Source: Trichomonas vaginalis G3 (Eukaryota; Parabasalia; Trichomonadida; Trichomonadidae). From it: DNA of 64,000 bases. The position numbers and the translations under genes were made by a program. Under the pieces are notes generated by a model. The model was not told where the DNA came from, made no database searches, and was given only the letters and a program-made list of their open reading frames with translations. Location of the stretch: assembly GCF_026262505.1 (NCBI RefSeq), contig NC_067207.1:16894082-16958081 (forward strand), in the 5' to 3' direction. How positions within the stretch are numbered: the first letter of the stretch is position 1; each line of letters begins with the position of its first letter. This document shows positions 1 to 9,087 of this stretch, one piece after another.

Positions 1-75
1 TCATGTACTTATTTACTGAGATGAATTTTGCCATCTTTTCTATCGGATAAAAAAATATTTTTTTTTAAAAACGTT

Positions 76-660
76 TTAAAATGGTATGCCATATAGCTTC
101 TTGAATTTGTTAAGAAATAGTCTAACGTATTTTCCATCTGTATCTCTAGCGTATACATAAGCATAGTCTGCCTTAGTAAAACATACTTGTAATTTTCTAT
201 AGTTTACGCCGGTATAAAAGTAGAAAGAGTCCTGTTCTTCGCTGTAGTAGTAAAACTCAAACGTATGCTTGCCATAGTCTGTAATTTCAATTGCTTCATC
301 TTCTAGTTCGTCGACAAATTCGAATACTATATCTCCAAATTTGCTTTTGTTCTTATTGTTTTCAGAACCAGTGACCCAACGTAAGTTTTCAAGTCTATTG
401 TCGTTTCTTATACGGTTTATATGGTCTACAAAAGGTAAATTGTTAGGATTCAGTATAAAATGAGTTGCAATGACAACATGTTTAAGATAGTGTTTTCCAC
501 CCATCTTCATATCAGCATATCCGTCATTTCGCTCCCATTCGCTTAAAACTCTTTTTGTCTTTTTGTTTCTGACTTCAAATGACTCACAACAGTGAATTTC
601 ATATTTCTCATCTAACAAACAAGTTTCCCAACGGTCTTCTCCAACAAACTCAGCGTACAT
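76..660 (-). CDS. NUMOD4-HNH endonuclease (element A)
   Basis: This is a 194-residue protein, open end to end. Residues about 8-45 have the NUMOD4 look (Trp-rich start, then a VRN and Lys-rich stretch), a DNA-binding module of homing endonucleases. An HNH_3-type core follows: H67, the D79-H80-x-N82 pair, N88 and the LENLRWVT signature near residues 90-97. Such enzymes nick or cut DNA at specific sites and often act as homing or replication-linked nucleases in viruses. The C-terminal domain (about 120-190, starting IEITDY) closely matches the small protein encoded in both inverted repeats of element B, so it is probably a separable DNA-binding module. The ATG sits just downstream of an AT-rich leader. 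Confidence 0.8.
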   Translation of the reverse strand: MYAEFVGEDRWETCLLDEKYEIHCCESFEVRNKKTKRVLSEWERNDGYADMKMGGKHYLKHVVIATHFILNPNNLPFVDHINRIRNDNRLENLRWVTGSENNKNKSKFGDIVFEFVDELEDEAIEITDYGKHTFEFYYYSEEQDSFYFYTGVNYRKLQVCFTKADYAYVYARDTDGKYVRLFLNKFKKLYGIPF

Positions 661-695
661 TTCAAATAAAATAAAAATATATATTTTTATAAAAT

Positions 696-1928
696 TTACT
701 CAGAAAAATTTTTCTTTGTATATACGCCGTTCTGAACATCTAAAAGACTTTTGACATTTGCCAAGAATGTACGTTTAGAAGCTGCCATATAACCATATTC
801 TTGACAATACTGTTTATATGAATCGTACAATGACCTTTCATCTAAACACTCAAAGTCAGTTTCATCTATGAACAGTTCATAAACACTCTTGTTTGCTTCT
901 AACAATGTTTGTCTTTCTTCGGTATGTGGAATTTGTCTTGGATTGAAGTTAGAAATATCTAATGTCATGAAATATGAGAACAAGTGGTTGTAAAAGTTAG
1001 GTGTCAAAGTTTCTGCTAAGTCGTCAAAATATTCTGTATCTTGCATATGAGAATCTGACGTTCTGACAACTACATATCTTCTGTCAGAACTTTCTAACTT
1101 CATCGGAACAACATTGTTTGAAACCATGATGAAATTTGCAACATTTTCACAAACTCTTTGGTCTTTATATTTTCTTTCAACAACTCCAACTTTGTCTGTT
1201 ATAAGACTCTTCAAAGCATCTGAGTTCAAAACTTTTGTTGTATCATACTTTGAAGTTCGTTACATACTATAAATTTCATATTCTCTATTGAAGAGTTAAT
1301 TTACCGCAGATGTTTTCTAAGTTTGTCATATTCGGATTCGAATAACCTTCTAACAGTTTGCACAAAATATCTGTAAAGAAAGTGTTCTTACCAGTTCCTT
1401 GTTTTCCAATTATAATGAGAGCAGTTTCATTTTTAGCACTTGGATGTTGTAAGATGTTTGCAAACCAACATAAGATATACTCATAAACCTTTTCGTTTCC
1501 ATTGCATATAATTTCTTTGACATGGTCTAACCAAGCTTCTATAACATTTTCTTTCCATTCTACTTGTTCGTATTTATATCCAGTGAAGATAGAATAGAAG
1601 TTTGGAGATGGTGTATAGAACTTTATACCACGAACTGAAAAATCTTCAAGTTTTGACAATAAGATATCCCAAGCATCTAACATCTTCATGCCAACTTGTA
1701 CGACTTTTATTTTCTTTAAGTTTCTGTCTACATTCTTGTTCTGAAACTATTGTTGCTCTTGGTTTGTTAAAGACAACATCCCATTCTTTCATGACATAAC
1801 ATTCTGGGCAGAGTCAACATAAATGACTAAACGTTTCAAATTCTCGACTGCTTTGTTATAGTCTCGAAATGGACACATATTTCTGAATGCTTGGAAGTCA
1901 TAAAATCTGAAACATCTATTCTGTACAT
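696..1928 (-). pseudogene. D5-like SF3 helicase (DUF5906 type), element A
   Basis: The minus strand shows the core of a superfamily 3 helicase. A Walker A motif (IIIGKQGTGKNTFF) is encoded near 1370-1415. A downstream segment near 1050-1145 (NFIMVSNNVVPM then a DRRYVVVRTSD stretch) matches the sensor-1/motif C and arginine-finger part of D5/DUF5906-type helicases of giant viruses and virus-like elements. A segment before the P-loop with a WLxHxKEIICNG pattern is typical of the same family. The role would be unwinding at the replication origin. The gene looks broken (a few breaks). The C-terminal tail resembles a small winged-helix region. It lies between the HNH gene and the minor-capsid-like gene, on the same strand. 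Confidence 0.75.
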
Positions 1929-1956
1929 TTTTATAAAAATAAAAAAAATATTTTTT

Positions 1957-2753
1957 TTATTCTTGACTTTGTTGTTCCATTTGTTGCATTTGTTGTTCTT
2001 GAGCTATTTGTTGTTGAAGTTGTTCTTGTAGTACAATACTTTCACCAGTTGCATCTTCCAATTCGAAACTTTCTGCCGTCATTGACAAATACATAGGACA
2101 TAAAAGTTTTACAGGAACAAAGTTTGCGTCAACTAAGGTTAAGTTTATGTTGCTAAAGTGTTTGAGTTCACTAAAGCTGAAAACTCTGCATTCGAATGAA
2201 CAATAGGCAAACCAGCAGAGAAAGTGTTGTTTATACGCATGAGTATCTTTTGGTCATAGTAGTTTCTGTCAACATTCGAATAGCACTTTGAACCTAAGTT
2301 TGAAAACAATATATAAAATAGGTGTACTTAAAGTCAATGGAACAGACATTCCTTGTATGACACCTTTTCCTGTTATAGGAAACTGTTGGTAGTAAAAACC
2401 AGAAATAAGTTTTGTATTATAGCTCATATCGTTTATAGTAAACTCAGTCGGACATCCAAACATAATGAAACCTGCTCTAGTTGCAGCACATGTTACATCC
2501 GTCCTTAAAGTATTAAATAAGTCAACAAAACCTGTTGGTGGTATATCTGAGTAAGTATCTTCAAAGAAGTATTTTTACCATTCACAACAATAAAATCTTC
2601 TGGTGTCAAAAGAGCAAAACAGGCTTTAGTCGTCATTGTGTTTAAGGTTAGTTTACAATATCGTCCTTGAGGACTTTGTAAGTTTGTTGTTATAGAATTA
2701 TATGACTCAGGGTTTTTAGTCGTAATAGTATAAACCATTGTGTCTTCTGCCAT
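1957..2753 (-). pseudogene. Minor-capsid (penton-like) protein, element A
   Basis: The minus strand encodes a protein whose C-terminal strand pattern (LTLVDANFVPVKL, near 2100-2150) matches the FRLVDFQGEPVEL pattern near the end of the protein at 21195-21959 of element B. That pattern is typical of penton or minor jelly-roll proteins of Polintons. A Gln-rich tail follows (QQQIAQEQQMQQMEQQ). The start near 2753 (MAEDTMVYTITTKN) follows a short AT-rich leader ending in TAAATG. It looks broken (about two breaks). The minor-capsid assignment is inference from the shared pattern and its place beside capsid genes. Confidence 0.5.
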
Positions 2754-2757
2754 TTAC

Positions 2758-3339
2758 TTAGCAAATAAATTTTAATGAAATGTTGTGGTCGTCAAATATT
2801 TTTATAACGTCTGGGAAACTATACTTTAAGTTCAACGTTTCACCTCCTTTCATAACGTATATCTTGTCAATGACATTATATGAAACACCACAGCAACTAA
2901 CGTCGGGTTCTATTTCTTTGATGTTTATATCGTCTGCCTCTGTCAAAAGTTTCAATAGTTCTTTCAAAATTTCATGAGGTGCGATGACATATGAGTTCAC
3001 TTTTACAGGGTTGTGTTCGACCAAGTTTAACATTATACCAAAGCCTGACAAATCTTCTCCTGAGTTTTAAGTTTGTCTTTAAGTTGTTGGTAGTCGTTTC
3101 GAATATCTGCAACAGAACTTAAGTCTCTGCTAACTTCAGGATATGTTGGTTGTTCTTTTACAGGAACTATTGTTATACCATCTTCGTCTTCGTATGGTTT
3201 CCCCACTTCAACATCTCTTTCTTTGACATTGACAACAACACTTTGACTGTTTGTTTTGAGTTGGTGAATTTAACTTCACATCTGCCACCGCCATTAAACC
3301 TTTTGAAACACTTACGCTTCTATTTTTCGGAAATGACAT
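2758..3339 (-). pseudogene. CCG-motif conserved protein, element A
   Basis: The C-terminal 70 residues share a pattern with the protein at 20384-20998 of element B. Both have an acidic-Pro-acidic stretch followed by CCG (EPDVSCCG here, DPEIECCG there), then an IDKIYV/IGNIRI strand, a ...LKYSF/FKYKY strand and a closing ISLKFI/CLKYV strand. The function is unknown. A conserved partner of capsid or packaging genes in both elements is plausible. The upstream part is Lys- and Ser-rich. The gene looks broken. Its ATG (3339) is only 18 bp from the divergent plus-strand gene at 3358, so the two probably share a two-way promoter. Confidence 0.5.
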
Positions 3340-3357
3340 TTTACTTAGAATAAAAAG

Positions 3358-3777
3358 ATGGACGTATTTGAGTATCTCTTTGAATTGAAGCAGAACAAAG
3401 TTTACACACACAAACAATACAAATACATTGACAGAATAGTTCTTTATACAAACAATGGAAAATGTTATAGAATAGCAATATTTGCTGAACCAAAATATTT
3501 TCATAAAGCAAAGAAAGTTGGTATAACTGAAATGGTTCTAGTTCTTGAAGTTGACAAAAATATAACAACAAAACTTACAGATATTTCTAAAGGTAAGTTT
3601 ATCTTACAATTTTATGTCAAAACTGGCGTACTGTCAATATTTGACGGAGAGAAGTCAGTTCAAGAACAACTTACTGACCTGCTGCCAAAATCTGCTCGAT
3701 GGAAGCTGTCGTTATGCCAATCTGAGGAGCCCCAGCAGGTTTCATCGAACGAATCTTCAAAAGAGCATCTTCCGTGA
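3358..3777 (+). CDS. Uncharacterised protein (element A, only plus-strand gene seen)
   Basis: This 139-residue protein begins MDVFEYLFELKQNKVYTHKQ. I do not recognise a family. It alternates charged helices with beta-rich stretches (DRIVLYTNNGKCYRIAIFAE; a later KFILQFYVKTGVLSIFDGE segment), which suggests a small globular fold. Codon use resembles its neighbours. Its last third overlaps the 3' end of the major capsid gene on the other strand (about 100 bp), so the tail may be under double constraint or may not be real. It is divergent from the gene at 2758-3339 with an 18-bp gap. Confidence 0.6.
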   Translation: MDVFEYLFELKQNKVYTHKQYKYIDRIVLYTNNGKCYRIAIFAEPKYFHKAKKVGITEMVLVLEVDKNITTKLTDISKGKFILQFYVKTGVLSIFDGEKSVQEQLTDLLPKSARWKLSLCQSEEPQQVSSNESSKEHLP

Positions 3778-5275
3778 AAAGTGCTATTGGTTTTGTAAAC
3801 TTCTTTGCTCTCAGTTCATCTGGACCGTCTCTGTCACCAGTATATTGTATTTGAACTGTACCAACAGTTGAAATACCACCCATAAAGTCTTCTGAGTCAG
3901 CAAATGGAATGCCAAGCCAAAAGTTTGAACGGTCTCCATTTGTATATTGAGTTTTTTGACCTCCTGTATGAGTCCATACTTTCACATATGGCATAATAGA
4001 ACTTTGCATTTCAGGGTTAATGGTTGTTGTGAAGTTGTTGTTAAAGTTCATAGCATCTAATGTCAAGTTGTATGACCTCATATCCTCAACTGTAGAATAT
4101 TCTTCTCTTGGATAGTATTTGCCATCTATGTTTATATGGTATTTAATACCAGGGTTGTAGAAGCAAGAATAGTCATTTATAGTTCGTCTGAACAGTACAA
4201 ACATAGTATCTGCATGTTTCATTGCAGTTGTTAAAGCAATATCTGTTCTTGCACCTGGGTCAGCACTTTGGTTTCCAACTTCACCTGCAAAGTCTTTGAC
4301 AGATATTTGGTGTATAGGGAACATAAGTGGAACTGCAATATATTTGGCAGCTAAAGCATTTGAAATATCTGGGTCCAACATATAGACTGCAAGTCTGCTT
4401 TCTATTCTCTTGCATTCAAATTTTTCGCATGTGAACTTAACTGGGTCCCAAGCAGTTCCAGCAGCATTGAAATAGTAGTTTACTTCAGTGTTGAAGTTTG
4501 AGAAACCAAAGTCTAAGTCAACTTTGTCTTTGCAAAAGTCACAGAACTTGGCTCCACCAGTTCCAGCTACAGCAATGCTGAATGGGTCTTGTGTTGGTGC
4601 AATGACTAAGTTATTTTTGCTTGGAGTAAGTTCGATAGAAATTTTTCCTGCCCAGTTTGGCAAGTATCTTAAAAACCTGAAGATGAGGAAAGATGACAAA
4701 GGAACTCTAAGTTTCAGTTTTACTTTAGTGACAGCATTTCCATCTGAACCAGAAAGGTTAACATAAACTCCTGGAACGTTAGGGTCAAGTCTTCTTATTT
4801 TCTCAATAGTTGCATACTGGTCTGTTTGTTCTCTAGCTTGTGGTTGTACTGAGTTTCTCAAAGCGAACCATTCATAGTTTGCCCATGTTACTGTTTGAAC
4901 TAAGTCAGAGTTAGAATATATCTTATATCCCATGAAAACTTCTGGAGCATATTGGTATCCGACATAGAAAATTCCATTGCAACCTTTCTTGTCAGACAAC
5001 TTGGCAGAAGGTTTTATTTCAATGTCTTGTTCCACGTATAAGAATGAGTTGTCAATAGAAATTATATGAAACCTGTCGCAAGCAATATCTACTGTTGTTG
5101 AAGAACCTTCTCCAAACTCACCTACATTTCCATAAGAAACAGCAGTTGTATATTCGTAAGTTCCAGGAACTATTTCTGACCTTCTAATGGCATTGTCGCA
5201 TTCGTTATACCATTCGGAAACATTTCCATTCATAGCATCCAAAACTGTTGGCGTTATATTCTGAGCGGCGTACAT
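3671..5275 (-). CDS. MCP: Major capsid protein, double jelly-roll (element A)
   Basis: This is a 534-residue protein, open from ATG to stop. It matches the capsid protein of element B at 35717-37244 in length class and in a diagnostic segment: a VKLKLRVPLSSF strand followed by FRFLRYLPNWAGKISIEL here, against FKLRLRIPVRRF then IRFIPAFAGNIQL in element B. Such proteins form the trimeric hexons of Polinton and virophage capsids. N-terminal residues 30-110 carry the PGTYEYTTAVSYGN and VEQDIEIKP strand pattern of the first jelly-roll. A T. vaginalis-type initiator (TCATAT, A at 5282) lies 7 nt before the ATG. The gene overlaps the convergent gene at 3358 by about 100 bp. Confidence 0.85.
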   Translation of the reverse strand: MYAAQNITPTVLDAMNGNVSEWYNECDNAIRRSEIVPGTYEYTTAVSYGNVGEFGEGSSTTVDIACDRFHIISIDNSFLYVEQDIEIKPSAKLSDKKGCNGIFYVGYQYAPEVFMGYKIYSNSDLVQTVTWANYEWFALRNSVQPQAREQTDQYATIEKIRRLDPNVPGVYVNLSGSDGNAVTKVKLKLRVPLSSFLIFRFLRYLPNWAGKISIELTPSKNNLVIAPTQDPFSIAVAGTGGAKFCDFCKDKVDLDFGFSNFNTEVNYYFNAAGTAWDPVKFTCEKFECKRIESRLAVYMLDPDISNALAAKYIAVPLMFPIHQISVKDFAGEVGNQSADPGARTDIALTTAMKHADTMFVLFRRTINDYSCFYNPGIKYHINIDGKYYPREEYSTVEDMRSYNLTLDAMNFNNNFTTTINPEMQSSIMPYVKVWTHTGGQKTQYTNGDRSNFWLGIPFADSEDFMGGISTVGTVQIQYTGDRDGPDELRAKKFTKPIALFTEDALLKIRSMKPAGAPQIGITTASIEQILAAGQ

Positions 5276-5307
5276 TTCATATGAGTAAAAATATAGAATA
5301 GTTGGAT

Positions 5308-5778
5308 TTATATGTCATAATAGAACCCACTCCGACCAAGCTTTACTTTCTTCCTGACTGAGTTTTTAACTCTTCTTTTTCCTTCATTGCCCTCTGCTTG
5401 AAGTTGTTGCATCTTTGCATTATGTTCATCTAGTATGTTGCAAATTTCCCATGTCCTTTTTGCCTTTTGGCTCTGGTCGCCCATCTCAGGTAACCTATAT
5501 CCTAGAAAGAGTTTGTCATAGTCTGTATTTGAGTCTTTGCGTATTGTTTGCATGACTCTTTCCTGAGTTTCTGGTTCAAGCTCTTCAAACAGTGCCTGTC
5601 CATATGGAATATGCTCGTTTCCAAATATATGTTTTTGTAGCCATTCTGGTTTTCTTTCCATGTTACCAACTATATCTTTTGTGAATGGGAAAGCTTCTAC
5701 CCAATCTTTCAGTCTTGCGTCGTTTATTTCTGTAGTTGGTTTTATTTTGTCAAGGAACATGTTTTTCAATACTAACAT
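5308..5778 (-). CDS. Uncharacterised basic-tailed protein (element A)
   Basis: This 156-residue protein starts directly upstream of the capsid gene on the same strand (32-bp gap). No family is recognised. The N-terminal two thirds are mixed helix with many Trp, Phe and Pro residues (VEAFPFTKDIVGNMERKPEW). The last 30 residues are strongly basic (EGKRRVKNSVRKKVKLGRSG) and end in FYYDI. A basic tail next to the capsid gene suggests a virion protein that contacts DNA or the inner capsid surface. That is inference from position and charge only. Confidence 0.6.
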   Translation of the reverse strand: MLVLKNMFLDKIKPTTEINDARLKDWVEAFPFTKDIVGNMERKPEWLQKHIFGNEHIPYGQALFEELEPETQERVMQTIRKDSNTDYDKLFLGYRLPEMGDQSQKAKRTWEICNILDEHNAKMQQLQAEGNEGKRRVKNSVRKKVKLGRSGFYYDI

Positions 5779-5807
5779 TTCATTTGGTACTGTCCATTTG
5801 AGTTTTC

Positions 5808-6608
5808 TTAATATTCATCCCTTCTCGGTTCATCGTCTGCAAAGTAAGTTTTTATGACATTTTGTAAACTTTCGTTTGCAAGGTCATGTACAATAGGTTC
5901 TCTTCCTTCTATCTCCCTAACTTTCTTTCTAAACTCTTCACCAAATATACCATCTCTATGGTTCTGTGTAGTTCTTTGAGATAAATGTTTTAGAACGTCA
6001 GGTGTTATATTTCCATCAGCCATGTTCATTTCATACTGGTCCAAAATATCTGCATGTTTCATATCTTTCAATGGCATTAAAGCCGCGCTTAAAATACCAG
6101 CTATATCTCGTTCACCATTGACTTCCATTGCGTCTACAACTTCTTGGAATTGTGGTTGTAAGTTTATGAACCACCTATCTGGATTAGCTTTATGACCCCA
6201 TCTCATTGTAGTTCCATCGTCTGCAGAAACAAAAGTAGGTTTGTTTCCATCTTGGTTAGGTTCTGAATGAACTTTAAACAATGTTTCATTTCTATATGTT
6301 TTCTTGAAATTTAACCTTTTATTTTCACCGAGTTCATCCGAAGATTGAACGTTAAATGCTCGTAAGTAAAAAGGGTTGTTGTATTTGTGTACATTTTCTT
6401 TCAGTGCTTCCATTCTATGCTGAATATTTTCATCTGATGTTGGAGTCTTTTGTATGTCGGCAAACATTTTTCGATATTCTTCTACTATGTCAGCCGAATT
6501 TTTTTTAGACTCTTGGAAATATTCCATATTCACCTCATGCTCTTGTTGAGGGTCAAGATTTTTCGGCTGTTCCAAATCTTCATCTAGTTCTGTGAAGTTA
6601 GTTTCCAA
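5808..6608 (-). CDS. Uncharacterised acidic protein (element A)
   Basis: This is an open stretch of about 266 residues, with an acidic N terminus (TELDEDLEQPKNLDPQQEHEV) and long predicted helices. I recognise no domain. A central segment (FVSADDGTTMRWGHKANPDRW) looks globular. The 5' end overlaps the next gene upstream by about 25 bp, so the exact start is uncertain. Its place in a block of same-strand genes behind the capsid gene suggests a structural or scaffolding role, which the sequence alone cannot confirm. Confidence 0.5.
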   Translation of the reverse strand: METNFTELDEDLEQPKNLDPQQEHEVNMEYFQESKKNSADIVEEYRKMFADIQKTPTSDENIQHRMEALKENVHKYNNPFYLRAFNVQSSDELGENKRLNFKKTYRNETLFKVHSEPNQDGNKPTFVSADDGTTMRWGHKANPDRWFINLQPQFQEVVDAMEVNGERDIAGILSAALMPLKDMKHADILDQYEMNMADGNITPDVLKHLSQRTTQNHRDGIFGEEFRKKVREIEGREPIVHDLANESLQNVIKTYFADDEPRRDEY

Positions 6609-7612
6609 AGGAAGGACTTGTTCGTTTCTTCAGGCTCTTCTAGCTGTTGTTGCTGAACTATTTCTTCCATGTCTGGTTGTATCTGAACTTCTTCCTGTGG
6701 AGTTTCTTGTACCTCATCTGCTGGCATTTCATATATTCCGAGACCGTTTTCAACAATTTCCCTATCTACGTCATCCGCATTCATAAGCTTTTGTTCTTTC
6801 GTTCCGTCTCTATTTTTTACGCGTTTCATGACGAAAGTTGAATTGTCATTTAGCTCTGACATCAAATATCTCGGAGTAAATTCATCCATGTCATTTGGAT
6901 GATATGCTATTAAATCATATCCCTTAGCGAGCTTGTATTTTCCAGGTTTGAGATTATATCCGTTTTGGTGCTGAGCCATAAAGCTAAATAGGTTCGGGTC
7001 AGTATTTCCATCCTTGAACTTTCCAATAGCTTCTTTATATCTGTCACTAAAGTCAACAGTATCTGGGAAACCACACTCTTCTTTAAGCATTTTTAAGAAT
7101 TCTTGGTTTCCTTGTTCTCTACTTCTTTTATGTCCTTGCTCTGTTTGTGGTTGTTGTTGTGCAGGGTTTTGAACTGTTGGTTGTTGTGTTGGTTGTTGTT
7201 GTTGTTGTTGTTGTGCAGGGTTTTGAACTGTTGGTTGTTGTGCTGGTTGTTGTGCATGCCTGTGTCTGTGTCCATGTGACGATGTAAATGTTCTAGGTAG
7301 TCCTGGTGCAGGTGCTTCTCTTGGAGGGTTTGGTGGTATATAAGTTCCACCAGCTGGCACATATGTTCCATCTGCAGCGTAATGTCCTACCTGACTTTTC
7401 GTTCTTAAGAAAGCATTTACTAGGTCTGTTTTGGTCTGTTGTAACTCTTTTTCTTGACTTTTCACAACAGTTGCTCTAACGGCGTCATAGGCACTTTGAA
7501 CTGCCTGTCTCGTTGCTGCATCTGTTATTTTCGTCATATTTTGTGCTACTTCTTTTAACTCTTTGTCGAAACCTTCAGACTTCAGTTTCTTTCCAGATGA
7601 GAAGTCGTTCAC
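6584..7612 (-). CDS. Gln/Pro-rich protein (element A)
   Basis: This open stretch of about 342 residues has three parts. The first is a helical N-terminal third rich in Lys, Ala and Gln (residues 1-75). The second is a low-complexity middle with His-Arg (HGHRHRHAQQ) and NPAQQQQQQQPTQQPTVQ repeats (about 95-160, DNA 7150-7255), built from trinucleotide-like GTT/TTG runs. The third is a globular region (170-300) with a short LKPGKYKLAKGYDLIAYHPND motif, followed by an acidic Gln-rich tail. No known family is recognised. The repeat tract should vary in length between copies. The start codon is uncertain. Confidence 0.5.
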   Translation of the reverse strand: MNDFSSGKKLKSEGFDKELKEVAQNMTKITDAATRQAVQSAYDAVRATVVKSQEKELQQTKTDLVNAFLRTKSQVGHYAADGTYVPAGGTYIPPNPPREAPAPGLPRTFTSSHGHRHRHAQQPAQQPTVQNPAQQQQQQQPTQQPTVQNPAQQQPQTEQGHKRSREQGNQEFLKMLKEECGFPDTVDFSDRYKEAIGKFKDGNTDPNLFSFMAQHQNGYNLKPGKYKLAKGYDLIAYHPNDMDEFTPRYLMSELNDNSTFVMKRVKNRDGTKEQKLMNADDVDREIVENGLGIYEMPADEVQETPQEEVQIQPDMEEIVQQQQLEEPEETNKSFLWKLTSQN

Positions 7613-7621
7613 TTGTTCACC

Positions 7622-8508
7622 TTACTATGAAGAGCTTCGAAGGCGTTCTTAAAGTCAGCATTTGTTAAAGCTTCATTTGAACTGTCTTCATCCGCTTGTA
7701 TTTTTGTCCTTATTGACCCTATGAGTTGGGCTGCTTTAGCGTTGGCTTGGGCATCTAACCAGTCATTGTTAGCTTTTATATATTCTGCCTTTTCATTGCC
7801 TTTTGCATGGCTGCGTCGTTATTTTACTTTCTTGTGCTAAGTTTTCATACTGTACGGTTTGGTTTGCAACTGTAAAAGTTTTTCTGCCTTTACATTTGCT
7901 TCAACTTCTTTTTTATACTCATCGCTATCCATATATGTCTTCAGGGCTTTTTGTTTTATCTCTTCATCTTTCAGTATTTTATATTGAGTAGTATGGTTTT
8001 TCAAATTTATGACATCTTGTTCCATTTTTGCTACTTCTGCTGCTTTTTCTGACACTTTTTTCGCATATTCCTCTGTACTTAGTTCTTTCAGTTGTTCTTC
8101 TTTCTTCTTTTTCTCTACGTTTAACTCATTGAGTTTCTTTGTGTGTCTGTCATATTCTAGTTTCTTTTCGTTTTCACTTATTTGTTTCTGTATGTCTATG
8201 TTTGACTTTTTGACATCTGTTATTTGATTTTTGAGTGAACTCAAATTCATTTGACTTTGAGGGTTATAGGCTGTTCCGTCTGCAGCTCCACCATAGCCTG
8301 CCATTTTCGCTAAAAGTGCCGCTCTTAAACCTCCACTCTGTGCACCAATAACTCGGTTTAAAAGCATAGGGTTGCTTGACATTTGTTGCAACATAGTGGG
8401 GTCATTCATAATTTGTTGTTGCAACTGTTGTTGTGGTGTCAGTTTTACTATTGGATGTTTCAATGCTCTCTTCCTCTTACGTATATTCTTACGTAGCTTA
8501 CGTGGCAT
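7622..8508 (-). pseudogene. Coiled-coil basic protein (element A, terminal gene)
   Basis: The N terminus is very basic (MPRKLRKNIRKRKRALKHP), followed by a Gln/Met-rich segment (QQQLQQQIMNDPTMLQQMSS), a small hydrophobic Gly/Ala patch (GGLRAALLAKMAGYGGAADG), and then about 130 residues of continuous coiled coil with heptad-like Leu, Ile and Val among Lys and Glu. The basic start could bind DNA and the coil could oligomerise, as in a core protein. I chose the ATG at 8508, directly before the basic stretch. The gene looks broken in its distal part. It is the last gene before the repeat-rich end of element A. Confidence 0.5.
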
Positions 8509-8526
8509 TTTAAGTGAAGTTAAAAA

Positions 8527-9026
8527 CATTTACGATGAAGAAGTTTCGACAAAGCATTTACGAAGAAATCATGAAAATTCAAGAGGTGAGAAAACAGGTG
8601 AGAAAACGGGTGACATCTCACCTCTTCACCTAAATTATATTTTTGGGTCATTTACGCTCATTACGATGAAATCATGACAAAACATTTACGAAGAAGTCTT
8701 GACAAAACATTTACGATGAAGAAGTCTTGACAAAACATTTACGAAGAAGTCTTGACAAAACATTTTTACGAAGAAGTCTTGACAAAACATTTTTACGAAG
8801 AAGTCTTGACAAAACATTTTTACGAAGAAGTCTTGACAAAACATTTTTACGAAGAAGTCTTGACAAAACATTTACGAAGAAGTCTTGACAAAACATTTAC
8901 GAAGAAGTCTTGACAAAACATTTTTACGAAGAAGTCTTGACAAAACATTTACGAAGAAGTCTTGACAAAACATTTTTACGAAGAAGTCTTGACAAAACAT
9001 TTTTACGAAGAAGTCTTGACAAAACA
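8527..9026. repeat. 25/27-bp tandem repeat array at end of element A
   Basis: A unit built on ACGAAGAAGTCTTGACAAAA, with three or five T before the ACG, is repeated about 13 times between 8668 and 9026. Degenerate copies reach back to 8527 (ACGATGAAGAAGT). Unit lengths alternate between 25 and 27 bp with one 28-bp variant. No spacers lie between units, so this is a plain tandem repeat. Open frames through it on the minus strand are by-products of the repeat. It separates the last element A gene from the hairpin pair at 9088-9190. Confidence 0.9.
8582..8625. promoter_or_regulatory. Perfect 10-bp inverted repeat upstream of the element A terminal gene
   Basis: AGAGGTGAGA at 8582-8591 faces TCTCACCTCT at 8616-8625 with a 24-bp loop that contains two more GGTGA copies. 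It lies about 75 bp upstream of the ATG at 8508, so it may be a binding site for a dimeric regulator. It recalls the GAGGxTAGAAAT/palindrome sites of element B in composition and in its position near the element end. Confidence 0.5.
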
Positions 9027-9087
9027 TGAAAACATATATAATTTGTGAAAAGCTCCTGGAAGACCTCCGAATAAAAACTTCATTTAT

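Noticed and set aside
8668-9026. CRISPR-like array
   Set aside because: Units are contiguous with no unique spacers, no cas genes are present, and the setting is eukaryotic.
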